A stretch of 64,000 nucleotides of DNA from Guyparkeria sp. SCN-R1. GTDB lineage: Bacteria; Pseudomonadota; Gammaproteobacteria; Halothiobacillales; Halothiobacillaceae. The stretch covers positions 248,001-312,000 of the forward strand of contig NZ_QZMT01000001.1 in assembly GCF_003932495.1 (NCBI RefSeq). The letters are read 5' to 3'. Positions 1 through 8,164 of the stretch are shown here, one piece after another (the stretch's first letter is position 1; the number at the start of each line of letters is the position of its first letter). Made by a program: the position numbers and the translations under genes. The notes beneath the pieces are model-generated. The model was not told where the DNA came from, did not search any database, and was given only the letters and a program-made list of their open reading frames with translations.

Positions 1-1026
1 CTCGCGATCTACACCGCCGCCACCGCCATGCCGGAAACCCTCAACAAGGCACCGATCGCGATCGTCGACGAGGACCGCTCGCCGCTTTCGATGCGCATTG
101 CCGATGCCTTCTACCCGCCGTCGTTCCTGCCCCCGCGCCTGATTTCCGCCGTCGAGATGGACGAGCGCATGGACGCCGGGCTCGACACCTTCGCCCTGCA
201 CATCCCGGCGGGCTTTCAGCGCGACGTGCTGGCCGGCCGGAGCCCGACGATCCAGTTGAACGTCGATGCCACCCGCATGAGTCAGGCCTTTGTCGGCAGT
301 GGCTATATCCAGGCGATCGTCCAGGGCGAGATCCAGACCTTTCTGGCGGGGACCCGCCAGGCCGCAGCCCCGGCGGTCGAACTGGTCTGGCGGGCCCGCT
401 TCAATCCGGAACTGCAGGCATCGTGGTTCGGCGCGGTGATGGAGCTGATCAACAACATCACCATGCTGGCGATCGTGCTCACCGGTGCGGCGCTGCTGCG
501 TGAACGCGAGCACGGCACGGTCGAGCACCTGCTGGTCATGCCGGTCACGCCGTTCGAGATCATGGCCAGCAAGATTTGGTCGATGACGGTGGTCGTGCTG
601 GTGGCCGCGACGTTCTCCCTGACTATCGTCGTGCAGGGGCTGTTGGCCATCCCGATCGAGGGGTCCGTGATGCTGTTCCTTGCCGGGGCGTTGCTGCACC
701 TTTTCGCGACCACCTCGCTGGGGATCTTTCTGGCGACCATCGCCCGCTCGATGCCTCAGTTCGGGCTGCTGATCCTGATGGTACTGCTGCCGCTGCAGAT
801 CCTTTCCGGCGGGATGACCCCGGCCGAAAGCTTGCCCGACTGGATACGCCTGTTGATGCAGGCCGCTCCGACGCTCCACTTCGTCGCCATGGCGCAGGCG
901 GTGCTCTACCGCGGGGCGGGATTCGACGTGGTCTGGCCGCAATTCGCCGCGCTGGCGGCTATCGGCGGCGTGCTGTTCATGCTCTCGCTGGCACGTTTTC
1001 GACGGATGTTGGCCTCGTTGGGGTGA
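1..1026 (+). CDS. yhhJ: ABC-2 type transporter permease, YhhJ-like (5' truncated by window edge)
   Basis: Inner-membrane permease of an ABC-2 type exporter, expected to work with an ATPase and a membrane-fusion protein encoded upstream of the window. The frame is open from base 1, so the start lies outside; about 341 codons are visible. The first part is a periplasmic domain (AIVDEDRSPL, VNVDATRMSQAF), followed by about five to six hydrophobic segments with the family stretch REREHGTVEHLLVMP near codons 167-182 and MLSGG-like LQILSGGMTP later. This order strongly resembles E. coli YhhJ/YbhR. The substrate is unknown. The gene ends 18 bp from the end of the convergent HD-domain gene. Confidence 0.88.
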   Translation, partial: LAIYTAATAMPETLNKAPIAIVDEDRSPLSMRIADAFYPPSFLPPRLISAVEMDERMDAGLDTFALHIPAGFQRDVLAGRSPTIQLNVDATRMSQAFVGSGYIQAIVQGEIQTFLAGTRQAAAPAVELVWRARFNPELQASWFGAVMELINNITMLAIVLTGAALLREREHGTVEHLLVMPVTPFEIMASKIWSMTVVVLVAATFSLTIVVQGLLAIPIEGSVMLFLAGALLHLFATTSLGIFLATIARSMPQFGLLILMVLLPLQILSGGMTPAESLPDWIRLLMQAAPTLHFVAMAQAVLYRGAGFDVVWPQFAALAAIGGVLFMLSLARFRRMLASLG

Positions 1027-1044
1027 GCCGCTGACGGGGTAGTG

Positions 1045-1647
1045 TCAGTCGAGCTCGGCGATCAGCGTGTCGATGCAATGCCAGACGTGCCGGCGCAGCA
1101 CCGGGTGGCCACGGTTCAGTCGTCGAACCAAGCTGGCCTTTTCCTGCAGATAGGTGGGTGAAAAGCTCGGGTCGTGCCGGGCGATCGACTGCACGTTGTG
1201 CAAGACGTCGGCGTACTTGATCGTCTGGGCGCGCGGCTCGGCACGGGCGACATGGTCGTGATCGATCTGCTTGCGACTCGATCGGTCGCCGTCGGTCGCG
1301 CTGGCCTGATTGGTCAGCGAGAGCACCATCCGCACCACCGAACTCGGCATCTCGCGGGCGAGATCGGCGGCGGTAACCGGCGTGTCCTCGACGACGTCGT
1401 GGAGCAGGGCGGCTGCGAGTACCAGCGGGTCGGGATTGAAGGGGGCGACCGTCTGGGCGACGGCAATCGGGTGCGTGACGAACGGTTCATGGGTGTAGCG
1501 GCGCACCTGGCCCTCGTGGGCCTCGGTAGCGATCGCCAGGGCGTGACGAACCACGAGTGAGGGGTGATGGGCGAAGGTGTGGGCGTGAGGCGTGGTCATC
1601 GTGGCGAAGGTGTCGTGAAGGCGTTCTGGGTGGCTGGCGTCTGGCAC
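1045..1647 (-). CDS. HD-domain protein, small alarmone hydrolase (MESH1/SpoT hydrolase-like)
   Basis: A 200-residue single-domain HD metallohydrolase. The metal ligands are visible in order: FVTHPIAVA, LLHDVVEDT and KYADVLHNVQ, spaced as in SpoT/RelA hydrolase domains and animal MESH1. No synthetase, TGS or ACT domain follows. The likely role is Mn-dependent removal of the 3'-pyrophosphate of (p)ppGpp; this is by family and untested. The start is uncertain: GTG at 1647 or ATG at 1599, neither with a good Shine-Dalgarno; the first 16 residues are not family-like. Monocistronic, convergent with the upstream permease gene. Confidence 0.72.
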   Translation of the reverse strand: MPDASHPERLHDTFATMTTPHAHTFAHHPSLVVRHALAIATEAHEGQVRRYTHEPFVTHPIAVAQTVAPFNPDPLVLAAALLHDVVEDTPVTAADLAREMPSSVVRMVLSLTNQASATDGDRSSRKQIDHDHVARAEPRAQTIKYADVLHNVQSIARHDPSFSPTYLQEKASLVRRLNRGHPVLRRHVWHCIDTLIAELD

Positions 1648-1758
1648 TCAACGTGGAAGGCCGCAAGTGTGCCCGCCGAAACAACCACGCTCAAGCCGTT
1701 CGTCCTGGCGCCGACCCTGAGTGCACCGATGGTGCACCACGATGGATTGCATGTCCGG

Positions 1759-1787
1759 TTGGTCGTATCGTAGGTGCTAGGTATATA
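1759..1787 (+). promoter_or_regulatory. Putative sigma70 promoter of thioredoxin-like gene
   Basis: TTGGTC (1759-1764) and TATATA (1782-1787) are separated by 17 bp, 29 bp before the preferred ATG at 1816. This is pattern matching only. Confidence 0.35.
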
Positions 1788-1815
1788 CGCCCAATCACAA
1801 CCAGCGAGTGTCGCC

Positions 1816-2412
1816 ATGACCGTATCCCGCCGCCTGCCTTTGCATAGCCTGTCTGTCCTGAGCCGCCCGCTGGGCGCATTGCTTCTGGCCCTCGGCCTGG
1901 GTGCTGCCATGCCCGCGCTGGCCGCCAATGCCGATGACTCGGCAATGGCCATCTACGACGACGTCCGCTTCGTCGATCACCTCGCCGACCTCCCCGCGGA
2001 TCTCGCCTGGATGCAGAAGCACGACAAGCCGATGATGCTGTTCTTCCACGCGAGCTACTGCGGCTACTGCCAGAAGATCGACGACGAATTCCTGATCCCG
2101 ATGCGGCTTGATCCGGACTACCAGGGACGCATGATCATCCGCCGCGTGCAGATCGACTCCGACGATCGCTTCATCGGTGTCGATGGCAACTTGAAGGAGC
2201 CGGCGGCGTTTGCCGATGAACTCGGCGTGCGGGGCGTGCCCTACGTCCTGTTCTTCTCACCGGGCGGCGAGCGGATCGGCGAGATCACCGGCGCCGCCCC
2301 GGCGTTCTACAACCATTACCTGGATCGCAACGTCGATCGCGCCGAGCGCTGTGCCAAGGACATGAGCCCGGCTGAGTGCCGCGAGTTCATCGACCAGCCC
2401 GGTTTAAAATAG
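1816..2412 (+). CDS. Periplasmic thioredoxin-like protein (CGYC active site)
   Basis: A 198-residue exported thioredoxin-fold protein. An N-terminal signal peptide runs to about residue 35 with an ALA-A type cleavage site (MPALAAN). The domain carries FFHASYCGYCQKID, a CxxC active site as in thioredoxin-like SoxW and DsbD C-terminal domains, and the cis-proline loop VRGVPYVLFF. Likely role: periplasmic thiol-disulfide exchange; the partner is unknown. ATG 1816 is preferred over the upstream in-frame GTG at 1774 because the signal peptide starts cleanly there. No dsb or sox genes are adjacent, so the pathway cannot be inferred from context. Confidence 0.8.
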   Translation: MTVSRRLPLHSLSVLSRPLGALLLALGLGAAMPALAANADDSAMAIYDDVRFVDHLADLPADLAWMQKHDKPMMLFFHASYCGYCQKIDDEFLIPMRLDPDYQGRMIIRRVQIDSDDRFIGVDGNLKEPAAFADELGVRGVPYVLFFSPGGERIGEITGAAPAFYNHYLDRNVDRAERCAKDMSPAECREFIDQPGLK

Positions 2413-2538
2413 GCACCGGCTTCTATCCGGCGCGGCAGTGATCTAACCAAAGGTTTATGAGCCGAGGTAGCCGCGTGGCGCGAGCGAGGAGCAGGGCCAT
2501 TGAGTGTCCGATCGGTTACATGGATCCAGAACGCAGAA

Positions 2539-2561
2539 AGGCCGCCCTTGTGAGGCGGCCT
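2539..2561. terminator. Hairpin between convergent genes, weak terminator
   Basis: An 8-bp perfect stem, AGGCCGCC (2539-2546) with GGCGGCCT (2554-2561), lies between the convergent thioredoxin-like and small membrane-protein genes. There is no strong T tract on either side, so termination is uncertain. The rest of 2413-2601 shows nothing else I can support. Confidence 0.4.
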
Positions 2562-2601
2562 AACTGTTTGAATCTATAGGGAGCCGGTGGCGATTATCTG
2601 A

Positions 2602-2793
2602 CTACTCGCCGTCAGCCATGCGCTCGTTCGCCTGGGCCTCTGTGAGCCCAGCGTAGACAGCTCCATATCCACCCAGCGCTAGCACCACGAAAACCCACCC
2701 GGCGATGTACTCACCGAAGCCCCAATAGACGAGGGCAGGGAATGCGATTCCGCCCAGGGCGATCGATGTCCATGTGCGTGTGTTCTTGTTCAT
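2602..2793 (-). CDS. Small two-helix membrane protein, unknown function
   Basis: A 63-residue protein with two hydrophobic stretches (about residues 11-29 and 31-48) and a charged tail, so probably an inner-membrane hairpin. I do not recognise a family. ATG 2793 is chosen because AGGAGG lies 8 bp upstream; the GTG three codons further up overlaps that Shine-Dalgarno and is unlikely to be used. The gene stands alone between the thioredoxin-like gene and tRNA-Pro, so context gives no function. The strong ribosome binding site supports it being real. Confidence 0.6.
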   Translation of the reverse strand: MNKNTRTWTSIALGGIAFPALVYWGFGEYIAGWVFVVLALGGYGAVYAGLTEAQANERMADGE

Positions 2794-2920
2794 GTCGGGC
2801 ACCTCCTGTGCTGAGGGTACTCGATGCCCCGCGTCGGCGTATCCATGCCTGCCATTGTAGAAGATGCCGTTTTTGTAGAAGTTGACCCGCGTCAGAATTG
2901 CCGCAAGTCATTGATAAATC

Positions 2921-2997
2921 TGGTCGGAGTGGAGGGATTCGAACCCCCGACCACCTGCCCCCCAGGCAGGTGCGCTACCAGGCTGCGCTACACTCCG
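2921..2997 (-). tRNA. tRNA-Pro (GGG)
   Basis: Full cloverleaf on the minus strand. The acceptor CGGAGTG pairs with CACTCCG, the anticodon loop CTGGGGG gives anticodon GGG, the T-loop is GGTTCGAATCCC-like, the discriminator is A and CCA is encoded (2921-2923). On the minus strand a TATCCT-type -10 (3011-3016) followed by a GC-rich discriminator lies just upstream. Confidence 0.97.
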
Positions 2998-3058
2998 AAA
3001 CAGGGCGCGCAGGATAGCGCACTTTTCCGTGTCGAGGAAGGCCGTGGCGCGGGTCCGG

Positions 3059-4687
3059 CTAGATTTCGTGAATGGCGATGCGGTTTTCGTTTTTCAGCGG
3101 GCGGATGATCTCAGGCCGGCCGAAGTGGAAGCCCTGGCCCCAGTCGATCCCCATCTCGCGCAGCAAGTCGGCGGTGCGCTCATCACCGATAAACTCGGCG
3201 ACGGTAACCAGCCCCATGTCCTTGGCCATGGCCTGGATATGGCGGACGATCTTCTGTGCCCGGACGCTGTCGCTCATGTTCTGGACCAGTGCGCCTTCGA
3301 TCTTGAGGAACGTGAACGGCATGTCGAGCAGGTAGCGGTAGGAAGAGTAGCCGCTGCCGAAGTCGTCCAGGGCGAGTCGCAGGCCGAAATCGATCAGGGG
3401 CCTGAGTGCGCTGAAGGCATCTGACGTGTCTTCAAGCACCTCGCGTTCGGTCATCTCCAGGACCAAGGGCTTGGGACCCGCATTCATCTCACCGCCGATG
3501 CACTCGCAGGCGGCCTGGGCGTTGGTAATCACCTGTTCCATCAGTTCCGGGTGCTGCAGGAAGTCCCCCGAGATATTGACGAAATGCGCCATCGGTCGAT
3601 GACCGATCGAGGCCACGCAGTTGTTGATGGTCTGGTTAATGATCTCGAAGTCGATCCGGTGGGCCATCTGCAACCGCGAGGCGGCATCGATGAACAGGCC
3701 CGCCGGGATAACGTCGCCTTCGGGAGTGATCATGCGGGCCAGTGCCTCGTCGGCGACTACCTCGCCGGTCTTGAGATCGACGATCGGTTGGCTGGCGGCG
3801 ACGATGCGCCCTTCGTGGATGGCGCGATCGAGCGCGCCGCCGGTGGTGTAGACCGAGGGTTGCTGCAGCCGGTCGGCGTTGACCACGCGGTCACGGCCGG
3901 TGCGCTTGGCCTCGTAGACCGCGGCATTGAGCGCGCTTAGCTGGTCGCGGGGCTGGGTGCGGGACGTTTCACCCGGGCCGAGCGCGCCGTGACCGATGCT
4001 GACGGTCACCGAACCCAGCGGCGGGGCGTCTTCGCCGCCGTTGAAACGGACGCTGGCGGCAGACGCGCGGATGCGTTCGGCAATCTGCTGGCTGTGTTCT
4101 GCCTGGCGGGGCGGGATCAGGAGCATGAACTCGTGACCGCTCCAGCGCGCGGCCATCACGTCGTCGGGGACGGCGGCCTGCATGGCGCCGGCCAGATCGC
4201 GGATGACCCGGTCGCCGACGTGATAGCCGAGGTAGTCGTTGACGGTCTTGAGCCGGTCGATGTCGACCAGCATGAGGCGATGGCCGCCGTCACCATCGGA
4301 CTGGATGTCGCGGATCCGTTCGAGCATCGCGCTGCGGTCCGGCAGGCCGGTGAGCGAATCCAGGCTGGTGGGCGGGCAGAGGCTTTCCAGTAGCACGACC
4401 AGTCGCTGGTGCTCGTCCAGCGGGGTGATGGCGAGCGTGATCTCCCGGTTGTCCATCAGTCCGATCAGCGAGGTCTCCTCGCCATCGATCAGGGCGGTGC
4501 CCAGTGACGGGCCGGGGTTCATGCGCAGGCGGCGTTCCAGGCGTTCGCGAAGGGTCTGCTCGCCGTCTGTCGGGAACAACTCGTCCGCCCGGGGTGTGGC
4601 GCTGAGGACGCGCCCGGCGGCAGTGCAAAGAAAGACGACCATGCCCGAATCGGTCCCTCCGTCGGCCGTGGCGTTGTCGAGTTGCAT
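3059..4687 (-). CDS. GGDEF-EAL protein: degenerate cyclase domain, intact-looking EAL phosphodiesterase
   Basis: A 542-residue cytoplasmic protein with no membrane segment. An N-terminal PAS-like region is followed by a GGDEF domain (about 120-285) whose signature is WSGHEF instead of GGDEF, so cyclase activity is doubtful. The C-terminal EAL domain (about 290-535) keeps DEALARM, FVNISGDF, LEMTE, LDDFGSGYSS and KIEGAL, the usual metal and substrate ligands. It is therefore probably a c-di-GMP phosphodiesterase with a sensory or GTP-binding GGDEF relic. ATG 4687 is preferred because GGAAGGA lies about 9 bp upstream; an in-frame ATG at 4744 is also possible. Monocistronic and probably separate from the next gene. 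Confidence 0.85.
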   Translation of the reverse strand: MQLDNATADGGTDSGMVVFLCTAAGRVLSATPRADELFPTDGEQTLRERLERRLRMNPGPSLGTALIDGEETSLIGLMDNREITLAITPLDEHQRLVVLLESLCPPTSLDSLTGLPDRSAMLERIRDIQSDGDGGHRLMLVDIDRLKTVNDYLGYHVGDRVIRDLAGAMQAAVPDDVMAARWSGHEFMLLIPPRQAEHSQQIAERIRASAASVRFNGGEDAPPLGSVTVSIGHGALGPGETSRTQPRDQLSALNAAVYEAKRTGRDRVVNADRLQQPSVYTTGGALDRAIHEGRIVAASQPIVDLKTGEVVADEALARMITPEGDVIPAGLFIDAASRLQMAHRIDFEIINQTINNCVASIGHRPMAHFVNISGDFLQHPELMEQVITNAQAACECIGGEMNAGPKPLVLEMTEREVLEDTSDAFSALRPLIDFGLRLALDDFGSGYSSYRYLLDMPFTFLKIEGALVQNMSDSVRAQKIVRHIQAMAKDMGLVTVAEFIGDERTADLLREMGIDWGQGFHFGRPEIIRPLKNENRIAIHEI

Positions 4688-4821
4688 CGTCCTTGTTCCT
4701 TCCCTGCCAGTCGTTCCTGTCACCCGTTCCTGAGTGACGCCCATGAAGGCATCCTAGCAGCGAATTGGTGCGAGCTGAATCAGCGCGGTCTTATATAACC
4801 CGGCCGCGCCAGGCGGCGTAT

Positions 4822-7113
4822 TCAGGTGGTCCTCGTATCGCAGAGCGGGTTGGCGTTTATGCCGTCGATGCAGCGGATCAGCGCGGCAATGCGTGGCGCG
4901 ATGCGCTCGGCCGTTTCGTTGGCGTCGAGCGCATCCTCAAGCTCACCGGCGAGTGTCTGCAACTCGGTTTCACGACAGCAGGCGGCGGCCCCCCGGAGCT
5001 TGTGCGCGGCATGGCGCAGCGTTTCGTGATCGTCGGCCTGTTCGGTCAGTAGCCGCCGGTAGCCCGGCAACTCATCGCAGAGCAGCCGGGTGAGGAACGG
5101 GTCGCGTTCGTCCTTGCGGTCGTTTCTGGCGGGCGGGGTGGTCTCCGGGTCGGGACGACCGTGAGTCTCCAGGGGGAAGAATTCGCCGATCGAGCTGAGC
5201 AGATCGCCGGCGGTGACCGGTTTGGTCAGCACCCGTTCGATGCCGCTGTGCAGCAGGTCCTGGTGCACGTTGCCCTGCCGGTTGGCCGTGATGGCGATTA
5301 TCGGGGTTTCCAGGTGGCGCGGACGCTTTTTCAGGATGCGTGCGACGCCGGCACCGGTGATGTCCGGCATGTGCATGTCGGTGAACACCACGTCGATGTC
5401 TTCATGATCAGCCAGTGCCAGCGCCTGCTTGCCGTTGGTGGCCTCGAGGACGTGGAATCCCAGTTCACGCAGCGTTTGCCCCAGGTGGGCGAGGTAGACC
5501 GGGTCATCGTCGATCACCAGTGCGGTCCGGCCGGCAAAGGAATACAGGGCGTGTCGACCCGGCTTGCCCTGCCGTGGTTTGTCGCTGCCACCGCTAGCGG
5601 GGGGGCTGTCGGCTTGGCGAGGTGCGGCAAAACGGGCTGGGCTGCGACCCGGTCCCGGTGTCGGGGCGCCCAATACCCGTTCGAGCGAGGCGGCCAGCGC
5701 CCGGGCTCGAATGAACAGTGGCAAGGTGAAGTCCGCCCAGTGCAGCGCCGCGGCCGGCCGTCCCCGAATAGTCAGGTGGCTGGATAGCCCGATGACCCGC
5801 CCGGCCAGCGAGACCCACTGACCGAAGGCCGGGTCCTCGTGGTGTCGTTCGACGATGCGCTCGTCGAGGAACAGCAGGTCGACTGGCTGGCCGAAATCCG
5901 GCTCGACCTGGATGTTCGCCCCGAGGGCGGCGAGGTTGCCCTGCCAGGCACGGCGATGTTGCGCCGAGGCGCAGACCACGGCCGCCAGTTGGCCCGCCAA
6001 CCGGTCGCTGCTGTCGGGTTCGCCGATCAGGATGGGGGCGCTGAAGGTCGCGGTCATCCCGAAGCGCTCCGGGCCGGTGTCGACCACCTCGAGTGCCGAA
6101 TCGAGGTGATGGGAGATGCAGCGCAGGATCCAGAGATCGATCAGATCGTCGATCAGCAGGCCCTCGAGTTGCTCGGGCAGTGGTTGCGCGAGGCGTTCGG
6201 CTAGTTGTTCCCGATCGAGAGAACCGTCACGGGCCTGCCCGTCGATGGTCAGGCGAAAGCGTCCCAATCGGTCGCCGCCCTCGTTCTCGTGGTCATCCTC
6301 GAGTTCCAGCGTGATGGCCGGCTCGCGCAGGTGGGCGATGCCGAGGATCTCGTTGAGCAGACGGTCGAGCAGACGGCGCAGCATCTGCGGATCGAACACG
6401 ATCTCTCGCGGCAGGTCCTGGTAGCCGATGAACTGCAACACCTCGCCGTCGCGCTGGGCGGTGGTCTGCCAGTCGGTCACCAGGTCCTCGCCCGTGGTGC
6501 GCAGGTTGACCCGCCCGTCGGTGCGCGTCATGCGGCCAGCGGTGATCTCGTGGTAGTCGATGATGTTCTCGATCGAGAGGCGCAGGCGGTGGCTGGCGTG
6601 ACGCATCAGCTGGAGTGATCGGGCCGGTTCCTGTTCGCCGTCCTTGGCCGGTGGCGCGCAGCGGCTCAGGCGACGTTCCAGCGTGGCGAGGCTGTCGACC
6701 GCCGATCGGATGTGCCCCAGCGGCGTCACCCATTGCTGGTTGACCAGTTCGAGTACCGTGGCGGCCGAAAGCTGGCTTTCCGGTCCGGTGCGCTGGATCG
6801 GTGGCGCCGACTTGCTGGTTGCGTTGGTCTCCGAGGGATGGGATCGCCGCCGAAACCAAAGGAGCGTAATCGACAGGCCGGCAAGGAGCAGCCAGATGCC
6901 GGTCCAGCCGATGGTTGCCGCCCAGAATGCGGGCGAGGGAAGGGTTCGGCCGGAAACGAGCGCCTCGATCGCGAGCAGCAGCGGGGGAGCGACCAGAGCG
7001 AGCAGGGCCCAGGGCAGGATAGCTCCCAGGGCGGCAAGACGGCCGGCGGGGCCACGTTGTGTGGCGGTCTGTTTACTGCGGATCGGAGCGTTCACCGAAG
7101 GCCTTTGTGGCAT
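4822..7113 (-). CDS. GacS/BarA-position hybrid protein with degenerate kinase core, receiver and Hpt domains
   Basis: A 763-residue protein divergent from cysM-rlmD, the place of gacS in Pseudomonas. Two membrane helices (about 26-50 and 64-86) enclose only a short loop; no HAMP or PAS is evident. The dimerisation-like helix (about 118-140) reads QQWVTPLGHI where an H-box has SHELRTPL, so the phosphoacceptor His is replaced by Gln. The following ATPase-like region lacks DxGxG. A pseudo-receiver-like stretch follows. The C-terminal receiver (about 529-648) keeps VIDDD, FTDMHMP (Asp near 579), AITAN and LTKP, and the Hpt domain keeps HKLRGAA (His near 704). ATG 7113 is chosen; longer versions would run into cysM. 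It may be a phosphorelay node fed by another kinase rather than an autokinase. Confidence 0.8.
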   Translation of the reverse strand: MPQRPSVNAPIRSKQTATQRGPAGRLAALGAILPWALLALVAPPLLLAIEALVSGRTLPSPAFWAATIGWTGIWLLLAGLSITLLWFRRRSHPSETNATSKSAPPIQRTGPESQLSAATVLELVNQQWVTPLGHIRSAVDSLATLERRLSRCAPPAKDGEQEPARSLQLMRHASHRLRLSIENIIDYHEITAGRMTRTDGRVNLRTTGEDLVTDWQTTAQRDGEVLQFIGYQDLPREIVFDPQMLRRLLDRLLNEILGIAHLREPAITLELEDDHENEGGDRLGRFRLTIDGQARDGSLDREQLAERLAQPLPEQLEGLLIDDLIDLWILRCISHHLDSALEVVDTGPERFGMTATFSAPILIGEPDSSDRLAGQLAAVVCASAQHRRAWQGNLAALGANIQVEPDFGQPVDLLFLDERIVERHHEDPAFGQWVSLAGRVIGLSSHLTIRGRPAAALHWADFTLPLFIRARALAASLERVLGAPTPGPGRSPARFAAPRQADSPPASGGSDKPRQGKPGRHALYSFAGRTALVIDDDPVYLAHLGQTLRELGFHVLEATNGKQALALADHEDIDVVFTDMHMPDITGAGVARILKKRPRHLETPIIAITANRQGNVHQDLLHSGIERVLTKPVTAGDLLSSIGEFFPLETHGRPDPETTPPARNDRKDERDPFLTRLLCDELPGYRRLLTEQADDHETLRHAAHKLRGAAACCRETELQTLAGELEDALDANETAERIAPRIAALIRCIDGINANPLCDTRTT

Positions 7114-7181
7114 ACTCGGGGCGCGAGGCAAACCCGCCTTCCCCGGAAGAATTTGGTAACTGGAGCGAGCCGGCAAAGCGT

Positions 7182-8084
7182 ATGTTAGGTCACCGTCTTG
7201 ATCAATTGATCGGCAACACGCCACTGGCGCGTATCCAGCGCCTCGACCCCACGGGTGCGGCGCGCGGCAACGTGATTCTCGGCAAGCTCGAGGGTAACAA
7301 TCCGGCCGGATCGGTGAAGGATCGCGCGGCCCATTCGATGATCGCACGCGCCATGGAACGTGGCGAGATCAAGCCCGGCGATCGATTGGTCGAGGCGACC
7401 TCCGGCAATACCGGCATCGCACTGGCGATGGTGGCTGCCACGCTGGGCCTGCGCCTGACGCTGATCATGCCCGAGCACATGTCGATCGAACGGCGCCAGT
7501 CGATGGCGGCCTACGGGGCGGAGCTCAAGCTCGTCTCCCGGGATGAGGGCATGGAAGGCGCACGGGACCTTGCCGCCGCGATGGCCGCGCGAGGCGAGGG
7601 CACGGTGCTGGACCAGTTCGCCAACCCGGACAACCCGCGGGCGCATTACCTGACGACCGGCCCGGAAATCTGGGCGGCCACCGAGGGCCGTGTGACGCAT
7701 TTCGTCTCCGCGATGGGCACCACCGGCACGATCATGGGCACCTCGCACTACCTCAAGGAGCAGAACCTCGGTGTGCAGATCGTCGGCGTTCAGCCGGGCG
7801 AGGGCGCGCAAATTCCGGGGATTCGGCGCTGGCCGAAAGAATACCTGCCCCGGATCTTCGAGCCGGCGCGGGTGGATCGCACCCTGGATATCGGCCAGGA
7901 TGAAGCCGAGGAAATGACCCGGCGGCTGGCGCGCGAGGAGGGCATCATGGCGGGGATCTCCTCGGGCGGCGCGATGGCCGCGGCCCTGAAGGTGTCCGCG
8001 GAGGTGGAGAACGCCGTGATCGTCACTATCGTCTGCGATCGTGGTGACCGCTACCTGTCCACCGGGGTCTTCCCGGCGGGCTGA
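7182..8084 (+). CDS. cysM: Cysteine synthase B, O-acetylserine sulfhydrylase
   Basis: PLP enzyme making L-cysteine (or S-sulfocysteine from thiosulfate, by family) from O-acetylserine. The 300-residue length matches CysM (about 303). Signatures: IGNTPL at the N-terminus, the PLP lysine in AGSVKDRAA (Lys46), TSGNTGIALA, and the C-terminal SSGGAMAA loop. ATG 7182 is chosen because it gives the family N-terminus and has GGAGCGAG upstream; an upstream in-frame start at 7059 would add residues overlapping the divergent gene. It sits beside rlmD, as in Pseudomonas, and ends before a strong hairpin. Confidence 0.95.
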   Translation: MLGHRLDQLIGNTPLARIQRLDPTGAARGNVILGKLEGNNPAGSVKDRAAHSMIARAMERGEIKPGDRLVEATSGNTGIALAMVAATLGLRLTLIMPEHMSIERRQSMAAYGAELKLVSRDEGMEGARDLAAAMAARGEGTVLDQFANPDNPRAHYLTTGPEIWAATEGRVTHFVSAMGTTGTIMGTSHYLKEQNLGVQIVGVQPGEGAQIPGIRRWPKEYLPRIFEPARVDRTLDIGQDEAEEMTRRLAREEGIMAGISSGGAMAAALKVSAEVENAVIVTIVCDRGDRYLSTGVFPAG

Positions 8085-8106
8085 TTGGCCTAATTGCCCC
8101 TGAGCC

Positions 8107-8140
8107 GGCCCTGCCATGCACCCCGTGCGGCAGGGCCTTT
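8107..8140 (+). terminator. Terminator after cysM
   Basis: GGCCCTGCC (8107-8115) pairs with GGCAGGGCC (8129-8137), with an inner GCAC/GTGC stem, and is followed by TTTGTCTTT. Confidence 0.6.
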
Positions 8141-8164
8141 GTCTTTCCTCTGATCGAGAAATCG

